Shown here in pieces: positions 1-7,559 of a stretch of 27,396 nucleotides of DNA. The notes beneath the pieces were generated by a model. It was not told the origin of the DNA. It worked only from the letters and a program-made list of their open reading frames with translations, and did not search any database. A program made the position numbers and the translations under genes. The DNA comes from an uncultured Clostridia bacterium (lineage in GTDB: Bacteria; Bacillota; Clostridia; Oscillospirales; CAG-272): positions 1 to 27,396 of the forward strand of contig CANQMJ010000013.1 in assembly GCA_947624945.1 (NCBI GenBank), written 5' to 3'. The first letter of the stretch is position 1. Each line of letters opens with the position of its first letter.

Positions 1-110
1 CCTTCGAGTATGGCTGTTCTCTGTGTTGCACCCCTGCTTGGCAGCTACCCTTTGTCAGTATTGTTTCGATACTGTTTTATTGGAAGCTACCCGATGGCGG
101 TGCTTTTTTG
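1..110 (+). ncRNA. Possible 3' part of a structured RNA ending in an intrinsic terminator (partial)
   Basis: No protein-coding signal is visible. GCACC (28-32) can pair with GGTGC (99-103), and this closing stem is followed by six T (104-109), as at the end of a terminated RNA. Inside lies a second hairpin, CAGTAT/ATACTG (56-61/69-74). The phrase GG(C/A)AGCTACCC occurs twice, at 40-50 and 82-92. The overall plan, a long irregular rod closed near a T-tract, would suit a 6S-like or other small RNA, but I cannot assign a family and the 5' end lies outside the window. Confidence 0.3.
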
Positions 111-140
111 CTTCAAGTGGTGGACGGGTTCACAGAAGCT

Positions 141-172
141 GCTGAAATCCCCCCGCAAGTGGGGATTTCAGC
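141..172. repeat. Perfect 12-bp inverted repeat
   Basis: GCTGAAATCCCC (141-152) and GGGGATTTCAGC (161-172) are exact inverse complements around an 8-nt loop. There is no T-run on either side, so it is not an ordinary intrinsic terminator. It is the first of four consecutive hairpins between 141 and 298. Confidence 0.7.
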
Positions 173-220
173 GGGTGGGAAGAATGAAAAAGCTGCCGAA
201 GACGGATTTTTCATTCTTCC

Positions 221-246
221 GCACTATTTCGCTTGCGAAATAGTGC
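221..246. repeat. Hairpin present only in repeat copy 1
   Basis: GCACTATTTCG (221-231) pairs perfectly with CGAAATAGTGC (236-246) around a 4-nt loop. At the equivalent place in the copy near 10000 the sequence runs straight from GCAC into TCACCTGCC, so the hairpin was inserted in one copy or lost from the other. Confidence 0.6.
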
Positions 247-270
247 CTCACTCCTTGCCCCTGACTTAAT

Positions 271-306
271 TGCCTCGGAAACTAACGTTTCCGAGGCATT
301 TTTTCT
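271..306 (+). terminator. Intrinsic terminator inside repeat copy 1
   Basis: TGCCTCGGAAAC (271-282) and GTTTCCGAGGCA (287-298) form a 12-bp stem with a 4-nt loop, followed by a T-run and C. It is oriented for plus-strand transcription, so it does not serve the minus-strand transporter genes that end at 417. The matching stem at 10024-10051 carries a compensating base-pair change. Confidence 0.8.
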
Positions 307-416
307 TTGAAATTTGTGCGACCTGTCACGGTGGAAGGTCGGGCGGAATTGGTGCAAAAGCGTAGATTTCAGCGGGGTGACAGCGAAAAAAGACTGCATT
401 TTTCAATTCCACGCCA

Positions 417-2300
417 TCACTTCTCCGTATAATACTGCGCCTGTGCGTACCAAAGCGCATTATATTTTCCGTTCACATCGGCGGCAAGCTCATCGTGACT
501 GCCCGTCTGAACAATGCTTCCGCGGTCGAACACCATGATTGTATCGCAGAAGCGGCACGACGACAGGCGGTGACTGATGAAAACCGTCGTCTTGTCCTTG
601 GCGATCCTGTTGAAATTCTCGTAGACCTCGGCTTCCGCTATCGGGTCGAGCGCCGCAGTCGGCTCGTCAAGGATCACAAACGGAGCGTCCTTGTAAAGCG
701 CCCGCGCGAGCGCGACCTTCTGCCGTTCGCCGCCGGAAAGGTCGATGCCCTCGGAATCATAGTCGCGCCCTATCGCGAAATCGAGCGCACTCATACCTTT
801 TTCCGCCGCTTCTGCGTTGAGCTTTTCAAGCTTTTCGCCCATACCGGCGCGAATGAGGCAGTCGCGCACCTTTTCCTCATCATATCCGAACGACGCGGAC
901 ACGTTATCTCCTATCGAAAAATCGAACAGTGTGTAATCCTGAAAAACGACGGAAAACAGCGCCATATATTCATCGTACCGATAGCGGGTGATGTCGATGC
1001 CGTTAAGCAAGATCTTCCCCTCGGTCGGGTCGTATAGACGGCAAAGAAGCTTGATGAACGTCGTCTTGCCTGAACCGTTTTCGCCGACGATCGCGAGCTT
1101 TTCGCCGATCTTGAATTTCATGCTGACGTGACGCAACGCGTAATTATCCGTGCGCGGATACTTAAAGCTGACGTCACGGAACTCGATCTCGTAGTCGAGG
1201 TCGTCGCGCTTCTCGACGGCGAGCGTTCCCTTGTACATATCGTTCGGCATATCGAGATATTCATAAAGCTGAATGAGGAAGCGGTTGTTCTGCCGCAGCG
1301 CTCCGATATCTATCGCAAGTCCCGACACAGCGCCGATAAAGCGCCCTATCGTCCCCTGATAAAGAACGAAGCTGCCTATCCCGAACACGCCGATGAACGC
1401 CTTCGCGGCGACGAATACGAACAGCGCGGTATCGAGCGCCGCGTTCAGCATTACCGTATACGCTCCGTATTTTATCGACACCCGGTTCTGTTTTTCGATC
1501 CATTTCGGACGAAGGTTGTGTTTGCGCATTTCATCCGTAACGATGCGGTTCAGTCCGAAAACGACCATATCCGCGCCCCACAGACGGTCGTATACGGAAA
1601 GACGGGTGTTAAGACTCGCAAGGTCGGAAAGAGCTTCGTTTTCTTTTGTAATTCTCTCGCCCGTGATGCGGAGAGACAGCGCCGCATTCGCTATTATGAG
1701 CGCCGCGATGACGAGCGCCGACGCCGGCGAGTTTATAAATCCGAGAAATCCCGAAAAGCTGCATGCCGCCGTCATCGTGAACATCGAAACGGTCAGCGCC
1801 GTCGAGAATACGATATTGATGATGCGCTCCGCTATCCACGGGAAAGACCAGTAAACGCGCATCATTCCGCCGCCGAAGGCGTTCCCCGCCGCAAATAACC
1901 TCGAGCGCAGAAGGATCACGTCCGGGTCCTCGATGTGCTTATACTGGAAATCGTTTTGCACCCGCAAAAGGAATTCTTCTTGTTTTTTTGCCATATTTGA
2001 TGTGGCGACGTTCTCTTTGCTATTCAGCAAGCGCGATATGACAGAAAGCGCGAATCCTCCGCCCACCGTTATCGCTACGAGAACGATGAGTCTGTGAACA
2101 TCGCACCCGCCCGCAAGCTCATTTATTATCGACGCCGACATATAAAGGTTAAAATACGGGGCGACGGAATCAAATAGCAGCGGGCATATACTTATAAACC
2201 AAAAGTGAGGCTGTATCCCGTTCCATATTTTCACCGCGCGCCATATAAGAGCCGCGTCTTCACGCAGCGTGCGTTTATCCGGTTCACTGCGCCGCTTCAT
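417..2300 (-). CDS. ABC exporter half-transporter (membrane + ATPase), second subunit
   Basis: A 627-aa half-transporter with an N-terminal membrane region (about residues 30-340) and a C-terminal nucleotide-binding domain. Walker A GENGSGKT is at 406-413, signature LSGGE at 521-525, Walker B ending ILDE near 543-546, and the switch His near 577. The catalytic Glu is present, so this site looks ATP-competent. I start it at the ATG at 2300, which follows GGAG and overlaps the upstream subunit by 17 bp; a longer in-frame start at 2348 would lie deep inside that gene. The overlap implies translational coupling and a heterodimer. The substrate is unknown. In LytTR/GHKL neighbourhoods such pairs often export peptides or drugs (inference). 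No obvious terminator follows the stop on the minus strand. Confidence 0.93.
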   Translation of the reverse strand: MKRRSEPDKRTLREDAALIWRAVKIWNGIQPHFWFISICPLLFDSVAPYFNLYMSASIINELAGGCDVHRLIVLVAITVGGGFALSVISRLLNSKENVATSNMAKKQEEFLLRVQNDFQYKHIEDPDVILLRSRLFAAGNAFGGGMMRVYWSFPWIAERIINIVFSTALTVSMFTMTAACSFSGFLGFINSPASALVIAALIIANAALSLRITGERITKENEALSDLASLNTRLSVYDRLWGADMVVFGLNRIVTDEMRKHNLRPKWIEKQNRVSIKYGAYTVMLNAALDTALFVFVAAKAFIGVFGIGSFVLYQGTIGRFIGAVSGLAIDIGALRQNNRFLIQLYEYLDMPNDMYKGTLAVEKRDDLDYEIEFRDVSFKYPRTDNYALRHVSMKFKIGEKLAIVGENGSGKTTFIKLLCRLYDPTEGKILLNGIDITRYRYDEYMALFSVVFQDYTLFDFSIGDNVSASFGYDEEKVRDCLIRAGMGEKLEKLNAEAAEKGMSALDFAIGRDYDSEGIDLSGGERQKVALARALYKDAPFVILDEPTAALDPIAEAEVYENFNRIAKDKTTVFISHRLSSCRFCDTIMVFDRGSIVQTGSHDELAADVNGKYNALWYAQAQYYTEK

Positions 2301-4134
2301 TTTTCTCCGCCTCCCTGTAATATTTGCTCTGTATGTCGAACAGCTCACGGTATTTGCCGTTCGCCGCCATAAGCTCGTCGTGCGTGCCGACTTCTGCGAT
2401 GACCGTGCCGTCGAGGAAGAAGATCCTGTCGCAGAAGCGCGTCGAGGCGAGCCGGTGCGAAATGAAGATCGACGTGGTACGCTCCGCTATCTCGTTATAT
2501 CGGCGGTACATTCTGTCCTCCGCTATCGGGTCGAGCGCCGCCGTCGGCTCGTCGAGAATGATGCAGAGCGGATTTTTGTAAAGCAGTCTCGCTAAAAGCA
2601 GCTTCTGCGTCTCGCCACCCGAAAGCTCGATGCCGTCGCGGTTTATCTCGCGGTTAAGCATCGTTTCGACGCCGCGCGGCAGCGACGCTATCTTCTCCGA
2701 CAGTCCCGCGATCTCGATGCAGCGCGCGAGCTTTTCGCGGTCGATCTCCTCATCCGTCATAGCTGAGGCGATGTTGCGCGCTATCGAGATGGGCAGGAGG
2801 TTATAATTCTGCGGTACAAAGCCGAAAAGCGAATACATCTCGTCGCGGTTGTACTCAAAGAGCGAGTGACCGTCTATTAAGACCTCGCCCTCGTCGGGCA
2901 GGAGCAGTCCGCACATCATCATCGTGAGCGTCGTTTTGCCCGCCCCGTTCAGACCGACAAGGGCTGTCTTTTCGCCCGCTCCGATCTTGAAGGATATGTT
3001 GTCGAGCACCTTTCCTTCACCCATCGGATACTTGTATGAAACGTTTCTGAACTCTATCGAAAACGGGGCGGTGGGGACCGGTATGCCCTCGCCTCTGTTA
3101 AGACGCCCTTTCAGTTCCGTACATTCTCTGAAATCTGACACCTGCATCGCGCCCTCACGCACGCTTCCGACAGTCGAGAGTATGCCGCCCATGACATCCG
3201 ACATCGACGTTATCGCGGAGAAATAGAGAACGAACGACGCGGCGTCGACGTTTCCGTTCACGGCGCTGTAAATGAGAAACGCATACGCGGCGGCGTCGCG
3301 CACAAGGGTGACTGAAAAGCGGACGAAAAAGGGCAGATGTCCGCGCCGCTGGAGCTTTTTCTCTTCGTCATATGCGAGCGAGAGTATGCGGGAGAAGCGT
3401 TTGTGAAGCTCGTCCTTCATGCCGTAAAGCCTTATATCCTTCGCAAACTTCAAATCGTTCGATATTCCGGTCGAAGTGTAGTCTATTTTCTTGTAGATCG
3501 CATAGCGCGCGTCCCTGCCGGCGTAGTTTTTGTTTCGTACAAACGCGGACATACCGTAATTGACAGCGCACCCGACCGCGATCAGGAGTATTATTGCGGG
3601 ATGGAGAAGCGATATGACGGAGCCGAACAGGAGAAAATTCAGAAGCTCGGAGAGCATATTTGAAAAATCCATCGGGAAATGTACGCCCTCCGAGTGATTG
3701 TTGGAAACAACACGTAATGCGCGCTCGTCTTTTTTCTGCACCTCGGAATCAAGCTCGAGGTACCAGTCGCGGTCGCGGCGGTTTAATGCGTCAATGTACA
3801 ACATCCGAAGAACGACATAGTGCTCTGAGCTGCCGATCATGGCGGACAAGACGTTATTGCAGAGATCGAAGAGCAGTCTTGACGCTATGATCCCGATTAT
3901 AACGAGCGCGACGGTCGAAAACGCGTCCGCCGTTTCGAGCGAGCGCAGTATAAGCGTCGGCGTCCACAGCGCTGTCGCCGAGAGGATGAGCGACACCGGC
4001 ACGGTGAGGATGCCTGTCCACGCGAGCGATCGCTCCGTTTGCCACAAAAGCCTGTATATGTAACCGACGCATGAGAGCATCCCGTACTTCGGTTTGCGCT
4101 TCGGTTCCTTTTGTTTCTTTATTTTTTCAGACAT
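2284..4134 (-). CDS. ABC exporter half-transporter (membrane + ATPase), first subunit
   Basis: A 616-aa type IV-fold ABC exporter subunit. The lysine-rich cytoplasmic start is followed by membrane segments to about residue 320. The ATPase domain has Walker A GLNGAGKT (394-401), LSGGE (504-508), Walker B ending ILDE (526-529) and a downstream SHR switch. Open reading continues upstream to 4317, but the ATG at 4134 has an excellent AAGGAGGTC site (4141-4149) and lies about 22 nt after the predicted transcription start, so I choose it. It is the first gene of a two-gene operon whose promoter carries a candidate LytTR operator. Both ATPase halves of the pair keep canonical motifs, so no degenerate site is apparent. 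Confidence 0.93.
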   Translation of the reverse strand: MSEKIKKQKEPKRKPKYGMLSCVGYIYRLLWQTERSLAWTGILTVPVSLILSATALWTPTLILRSLETADAFSTVALVIIGIIASRLLFDLCNNVLSAMIGSSEHYVVLRMLYIDALNRRDRDWYLELDSEVQKKDERALRVVSNNHSEGVHFPMDFSNMLSELLNFLLFGSVISLLHPAIILLIAVGCAVNYGMSAFVRNKNYAGRDARYAIYKKIDYTSTGISNDLKFAKDIRLYGMKDELHKRFSRILSLAYDEEKKLQRRGHLPFFVRFSVTLVRDAAAYAFLIYSAVNGNVDAASFVLYFSAITSMSDVMGGILSTVGSVREGAMQVSDFRECTELKGRLNRGEGIPVPTAPFSIEFRNVSYKYPMGEGKVLDNISFKIGAGEKTALVGLNGAGKTTLTMMMCGLLLPDEGEVLIDGHSLFEYNRDEMYSLFGFVPQNYNLLPISIARNIASAMTDEEIDREKLARCIEIAGLSEKIASLPRGVETMLNREINRDGIELSGGETQKLLLARLLYKNPLCIILDEPTAALDPIAEDRMYRRYNEIAERTTSIFISHRLASTRFCDRIFFLDGTVIAEVGTHDELMAANGKYRELFDIQSKYYREAEKNEAAQ

Positions 4135-4162
4135 GAAAGCGACCTCCTTGTAATGTGACTTT

Positions 4163-4191
4163 ACTATATCACAACCGTGCGAAAAAAAGCG
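4163..4191 (-). promoter_or_regulatory. Promoter of the ABC exporter operon (weak -35)
   Basis: On the minus strand the -10 is TATAGT (4163-4168). With a 17-bp spacer the -35 position (4186-4191) reads CGCTTT, a poor match to TTGACA. A poor -35 next to upstream repeats is typical of activator-dependent promoters. The predicted start is near 4156, giving a short leader with the ribosome site. Confidence 0.6.
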
Positions 4192-4196
4192 CGTTT

Positions 4197-4230
4197 CGTG
4201 AACGAAACGTCGTTTTCGGTGAACGAAATG
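4197..4230 (-). promoter_or_regulatory. Candidate LytTR operator: two direct repeats 21 bp apart
   Basis: TGAACGAAA occurs at 4199-4207 and 4220-4228, each preceded by G and on the minus strand reading TTTCGTTCAC. The exact 21-bp period places both on the same DNA face, and the near repeat ends 7 bp upstream of the weak -35. LytTR regulators such as AgrA and VirR bind paired sites of about 9 bp with this spacing and a GTT core. The gene for a LytTR regulator lies about 800 bp away. The assignment is inference from layout and core. Confidence 0.6.
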
Positions 4231-4268
4231 CAAAATAGCAATAAAAAATTCTGAAAAGGAGTGTGGGC

Positions 4269-4315
4269 GCGGGGGAGGGGGAAAACTCTGTATAAGAGTT
4301 TTCCCCCTCCCCCGC
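4269..4315. terminator. Perfect 21-bp hairpin between kinase and exporter operons
   Basis: A G-rich arm ending GAAAACTCT (4269-4289) pairs without mismatch to 4295-4315 around a GTATA loop. It starts 8 bp beyond the kinase stop and probably ends that transcript, although no T-run follows directly on the minus strand. Its GCGGGG...GAAAACT design recurs at 26605-26642, so it may be a dispersed repeat. Confidence 0.65.
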
Positions 4316-4323
4316 ATAAGATC

Positions 4324-4980
4324 TCACATCAGCGGTATCAGAATCTCCGCCGTGAAGCCGCCGTCCTCGCTGTCTGCGGAGATCATCCCGCCGTATTTCT
4401 TCACCACGCTGCCGACGCGGTGAAGTCCGAAGCCGTGATCCGTGCCTTTAGACGATGTGAAGCCGTCTCCGCTTTTCCTGCGTTTTTTGCCTGCGGCGTT
4501 TGTGAATGAAAGATACAGCTGCGTGTTCTTTCGCCCAATATAGACGCGGATGAACCGGTCCTCTATCGGCAGTCTGTCGTTTTCCTCGATCGCGTTGTCG
4601 AGAAGATTGCCTATGATTACGCACATATCAACGTCGGATACTTGCGTCCCCTCGGGGATGTTCGCCTTGACGTTTACGGGTATCCCATGCTGCGCGGCAA
4701 TATTAAGCTTGCCGTTCAGCACCGCGTCGACCATGACGCGCCCGGTCTTGACCGTCGTGTCGACGTTCGTCAGGTCGTCGTTCAGCTCGCGCAGATATGC
4801 GTTCACCTCGTCGTATTTTCCGAGCGCCATAGACGCCAAAAGCGCCTGTATGTGGTTGTGATAATCGTGCCGCCAACCGCGCATCTTGCGGTACATGGAC
4901 TCTACCTCGTCGCAGTATTTGCGCAACAGCTCGCTCTGATACGACTCGATGCGCTTGTCAATCAATCTATTCAAAAACAT
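4324..4980 (-). CDS. GHKL-family sensor histidine kinase lacking a membrane domain
   Basis: A 218-aa protein. Residues 1-30 are an amphipathic helical lead, and the phospho-acceptor region has H38 in WRHDYHNH. The ATP-binding domain shows the N-box (N125-L-L-D-N129) and glycine box HGFGLHRVG (182-190). Members of this class that partner LytTR regulators usually carry several N-terminal transmembrane helices; none is present here. The start at 4980 follows GAGGGTGAT and lies 10 bp after the regulator stop, so the short form appears genuine rather than mis-started. It presumably phosphorylates the adjacent LytTR regulator. It may sense through the ABC exporter or an intracellular cue (inference). 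Confidence 0.88.
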   Translation of the reverse strand: MFLNRLIDKRIESYQSELLRKYCDEVESMYRKMRGWRHDYHNHIQALLASMALGKYDEVNAYLRELNDDLTNVDTTVKTGRVMVDAVLNGKLNIAAQHGIPVNVKANIPEGTQVSDVDMCVIIGNLLDNAIEENDRLPIEDRFIRVYIGRKNTQLYLSFTNAAGKKRRKSGDGFTSSKGTDHGFGLHRVGSVVKKYGGMISADSEDGGFTAEILIPLM

Positions 4981-4990
4981 ATCATCACCC

Positions 4991-5692
4991 TCAGAATAAA
5001 CGTATCATCTCTTTGCCTATCGCCTCCGCCGCCCCTCGCCTGATGGGAACGTCGACGCCGTTTTTCAGCGTGACGGCGTCCTTTTTTATGCGCTCGACGT
5101 GATACAGATTCACGATAAACGAGCGCTGACACCTGTAAAAGTATTCGTCAAGACTGCCTGCAACGTCTGAAAGCGGCATTTTCATGCGGAAGTCGCCGTC
5201 TTTTGCGTGTATCAGCACATACTGCTTCTGCGCCTCGATGTAGTATATATCCGAAAGCTGAACGAATCTGACCTCGCCGTCACACGCGGCGGCGAGCGTC
5301 TTTTCAGCTTTTGAAATGTTGCATGCGGCGCGGTCGAGGACGGAGGACAGCTTTTCATATGAAACGGGCTTCAGAAGGTAGTGGAGCGCCGCTACCTCGT
5401 ATCCCTCGGCGATGTAGTCGGGAAAACCGGTGATAAAGACGAGCTGCACGTTCGCGTCGCGCTCCCGTATAACCTTTGAGAGCTGCAGTCCGTTCATCTT
5501 CCCCATCTCGATGTCGAGGAGTATGATATCGTATTGACGCTCGTGTTCGTATGCGCACAAAAACGCTTCGGCGGACGGAAAAGCGGCTGCCTTGACGCGG
5601 TGGGCGTTGCAGTCCGCCCACCGCTTAACGAGCGAAGATATGTACTCGGTGTCGGCGGCGCTGTCGTCGCAGACCGCGATATTGTATGTCAT
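4991..5692 (-). CDS. LytTR-type response regulator
   Basis: A 233-aa two-domain regulator. The receiver domain (1-120) has D9, D10, phospho-acceptor D60 in LLDIEM, T88 and K108. A LytTR DNA-binding domain occupies about 138-233 (YYIEAQKQYV...YRCQRSFIVNL). It is first in a regulator-kinase operon, with AAGGGGAAAAG as ribosome site. Likely target: the paired repeats at 4197-4230 in front of the exporter genes. AgrA- and VirR-type proteins of this family activate promoters with weak -35 boxes, which fits that promoter. No obvious peptide pheromone gene was found beside it. Confidence 0.93.
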   Translation of the reverse strand: MTYNIAVCDDSAADTEYISSLVKRWADCNAHRVKAAAFPSAEAFLCAYEHERQYDIILLDIEMGKMNGLQLSKVIRERDANVQLVFITGFPDYIAEGYEVAALHYLLKPVSYEKLSSVLDRAACNISKAEKTLAAACDGEVRFVQLSDIYYIEAQKQYVLIHAKDGDFRMKMPLSDVAGSLDEYFYRCQRSFIVNLYHVERIKKDAVTLKNGVDVPIRRGAAEAIGKEMIRLF

Positions 5693-5748
5693 ACCGTGCT
5701 TTTCCCCTTTGAATCGGATTTACATAAAGGTATTAATTCCTTACCCCT

Positions 5749-5860
5749 AAACGTTTTTGTCCGAGAAATCGTTTACTGCAAGTATTTTAAATATTTGTCA
5801 TCATTAATATTCGGCATCTTGCATACTGACTTATCGCTTAAGATACAATCATTTTTGTCC
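5749..5860. repeat. Spaced direct repeat upstream of the regulator operon
   Basis: AAACGTTTTTGTCC (5749-5762) and AATCATTTTTGTCC (5847-5860) match at 12 of 14 positions, 98 bp apart, in the AT-rich leader before the LytTR gene. The rest of 5693-5903 shows no clear sigma-A promoter and no convincing gene. The function is unknown; the repeat could be chance in AT-rich DNA. Confidence 0.3.
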
Positions 5861-5903
5861 CCCGGGAAAATATGAACAACGTAAGAGACCGAAACATAAA
5901 ATC

Positions 5904-7373
5904 TTATCCGCATACATCAGACAATGGATTTGAAAAGTGAGTTTTCATGATCCGAACAAAATTGATGTCGTTTTTATCCCTTGCCATATCTATCATTTGC
6001 TGCTTATCAAAATACTTGATGCTGTACTTTTTCGTTTCAGCTTCTGCTTTTTTCAGAAGCTCCAATGCTTCGGGAGTAAAACCGCCGACCGACCAAAATT
6101 GAAATTCTGCTTTTTCTGTATGATTATTTTCCTGTAACCACTCACGTGTAAACGGAATTGTGTCATTCAGCCATTTCAGAATGATTTTATCGTCTATTTT
6201 AGACCTTGTAGCTTTACACTCCGCAACGATGGTCATCCCGTCTCTTTTGATAAGCAAATCCAGTTCTTTATGTTTTCCGCTGTCGTTATATATATTTATT
6301 TTAGATTTAAGATATGAACATCCGATATGAAAATAGTAGGTGCCGACTAACAGTTCAAACATATCTCCGGACATATTGTTATACCGTCCTTCGCTTTTCT
6401 CAATATTATCAAATAAACGGTAGAGCTCGTCCGGATTTTTATTTATGATCGAAGTGGCATTTGTAAATATATTCACAAGGTCATTTAAAAGGCTAGTGTA
6501 TTTCTTATCAAAAAAGTTGTTGAGTATCGCCACCGTGACCTTGTTCTTTTTTAAAAGGATCAGAGCATCGTGGTCAATTTTGTCTACCAAAAGAATGGGA
6601 AGAAACGGTTTTACATTCTTAAATGAACGGATTATATTCAGCTTTTCAATAAAGAAGGACAAAGATTCCGTTGTGGCCATTTCCCCAAAAAAGACATCGG
6701 CTATAACGAATCCCGGCTGCTCCGATTTAAAAGAATACAGCGGCTGAACATAGGAAGGTGCTGTATATGCCCATTGAAATTGAGCAAACGTCGGCGCGTC
6801 AAACAGCTCTTCTCCTTTCTCAAATGCAACGAGAATTATCTCACTTGCCCACCGATTAAAGTCACTTATTATCGCTTTTTTTGCAATTTCCAAGCCGATA
6901 GAATGATTAAGGTTGACGGTATCGCAAAAAGCATGATTCAAAGAGTACCTTTCATCACTGAATTCAAGAACGACTTCTGTATCTATCAGATCCTGCAGTA
7001 TGTTGGAGTACTTTTTATGCCCTTTGACTTTTCCGGCAGGCGCGCCCGTAAAAGCGGGCAGTAGTGCCTTTGATATATAACCGTTTTGCGAGATAAATGC
7101 CTGAATAAACGTGTATATAACTTTTGAATGCTGTTTTATTGAATCAAAAAGCGCACTGTAATACCTTTCACTTTTATACTGTGATTCGAGATAATAAAAC
7201 AGCTGGTTTTTATCAAACCTGAATTTATAAAGCCTCTTTACAGGCGCTTTTGCTCTCGATATTGCTTTTCTGGCAGCCTCATTGGAGGTGCCGTATGCAG
7301 TCTCATATTTTCGCGCTAAATCGCCTGACAGCATGGGACCGCAGTTATTCAACAGTTTTTCGACTTTGTTCAT
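5904..7373 (-). CDS. Unrecognised protein with winged-helix-like N-terminus and PD-(D/E)xK nuclease-like C-terminus
   Basis: A 489-aa protein that I cannot assign to a named family. Residues 1-60 and about 85-150 look like winged-helix segments rich in basic residues. Residues 215-300 form an alternating strand/helix region. Residues 335-425 carry the signature of a restriction-endonuclease fold: E340 in DMFELL, D372 in ELDLLI, then E385-C-K387 after a strand, which is a complete E-D-ExK site. GGAGG lies 5 nt before the ATG. The gene is strikingly AT-rich compared with the genes on either side, suggesting transfer. It sits beside a decayed ATPase gene and integrase debris, so a defence or mobile-element role is plausible but unproven. 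Confidence 0.8.
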   Translation of the reverse strand: MNKVEKLLNNCGPMLSGDLARKYETAYGTSNEAARKAISRAKAPVKRLYKFRFDKNQLFYYLESQYKSERYYSALFDSIKQHSKVIYTFIQAFISQNGYISKALLPAFTGAPAGKVKGHKKYSNILQDLIDTEVVLEFSDERYSLNHAFCDTVNLNHSIGLEIAKKAIISDFNRWASEIILVAFEKGEELFDAPTFAQFQWAYTAPSYVQPLYSFKSEQPGFVIADVFFGEMATTESLSFFIEKLNIIRSFKNVKPFLPILLVDKIDHDALILLKKNKVTVAILNNFFDKKYTSLLNDLVNIFTNATSIINKNPDELYRLFDNIEKSEGRYNNMSGDMFELLVGTYYFHIGCSYLKSKINIYNDSGKHKELDLLIKRDGMTIVAECKATRSKIDDKIILKWLNDTIPFTREWLQENNHTEKAEFQFWSVGGFTPEALELLKKAEAETKKYSIKYFDKQQMIDMARDKNDINFVRIMKTHFSNPLSDVCG

Positions 7374-7559
7374 TTTGACCTCCGGTTATGTCACACTGCG
7401 CAATTTATAATAACAAATATCAGATGCCTGCACACTTTTTTCCGATCCAACTTTTATCGGGCAAACAAGGATATTCTTAAAACTACTCATCAAAAAATGT
7501 CACGCACGGTTTATACGAGCCATATTTGCCTGCATATTATTCGTCTTTCGCCTTTGACA

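Larger units (their letters stand above)
178..389. repeat. Dispersed structured intergenic repeat, copy 1
   Basis: This segment is clearly related to 9955-10146. Shared blocks are the GGAAGAAT...ATTCTTCC hairpin (178-191/207-220), the phrase GCCCCTGACT, a 12-bp stem with T-run (271-306), then CCTGTCAC, AAGGTCGG, CGGAATTGGTGCAAAAGCG and GACAGCGAAAAA. Copy 1 carries an extra hairpin (221-246) missing from copy 2. CTGTCAC (323-329) can pair with GTGACAG (377-383). The family of the element is unknown; it could be a MITE-like remnant or a mobile RNA-coding unit. Confidence 0.75.

Noticed and set aside
495..1898. Long plus-strand reading frames opposite the ABC exporter gene
   Set aside because: They are antisense to a clear ABC transporter, lack ribosome sites and have arginine-rich text typical of shadow frames in GC-rich DNA.
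4135..4317. Longer N-terminus for the first exporter subunit
   Set aside because: It would cover the promoter, the repeat pair and the hairpin, and the internal ATG has a far better ribosome site.
5693..5903. Possible peptide pheromone gene before the LytTR regulator
   Set aside because: A short minus-strand frame ending KYLKYLQ with two cysteines upstream exists, but it has no convincing start codon or ribosome site.
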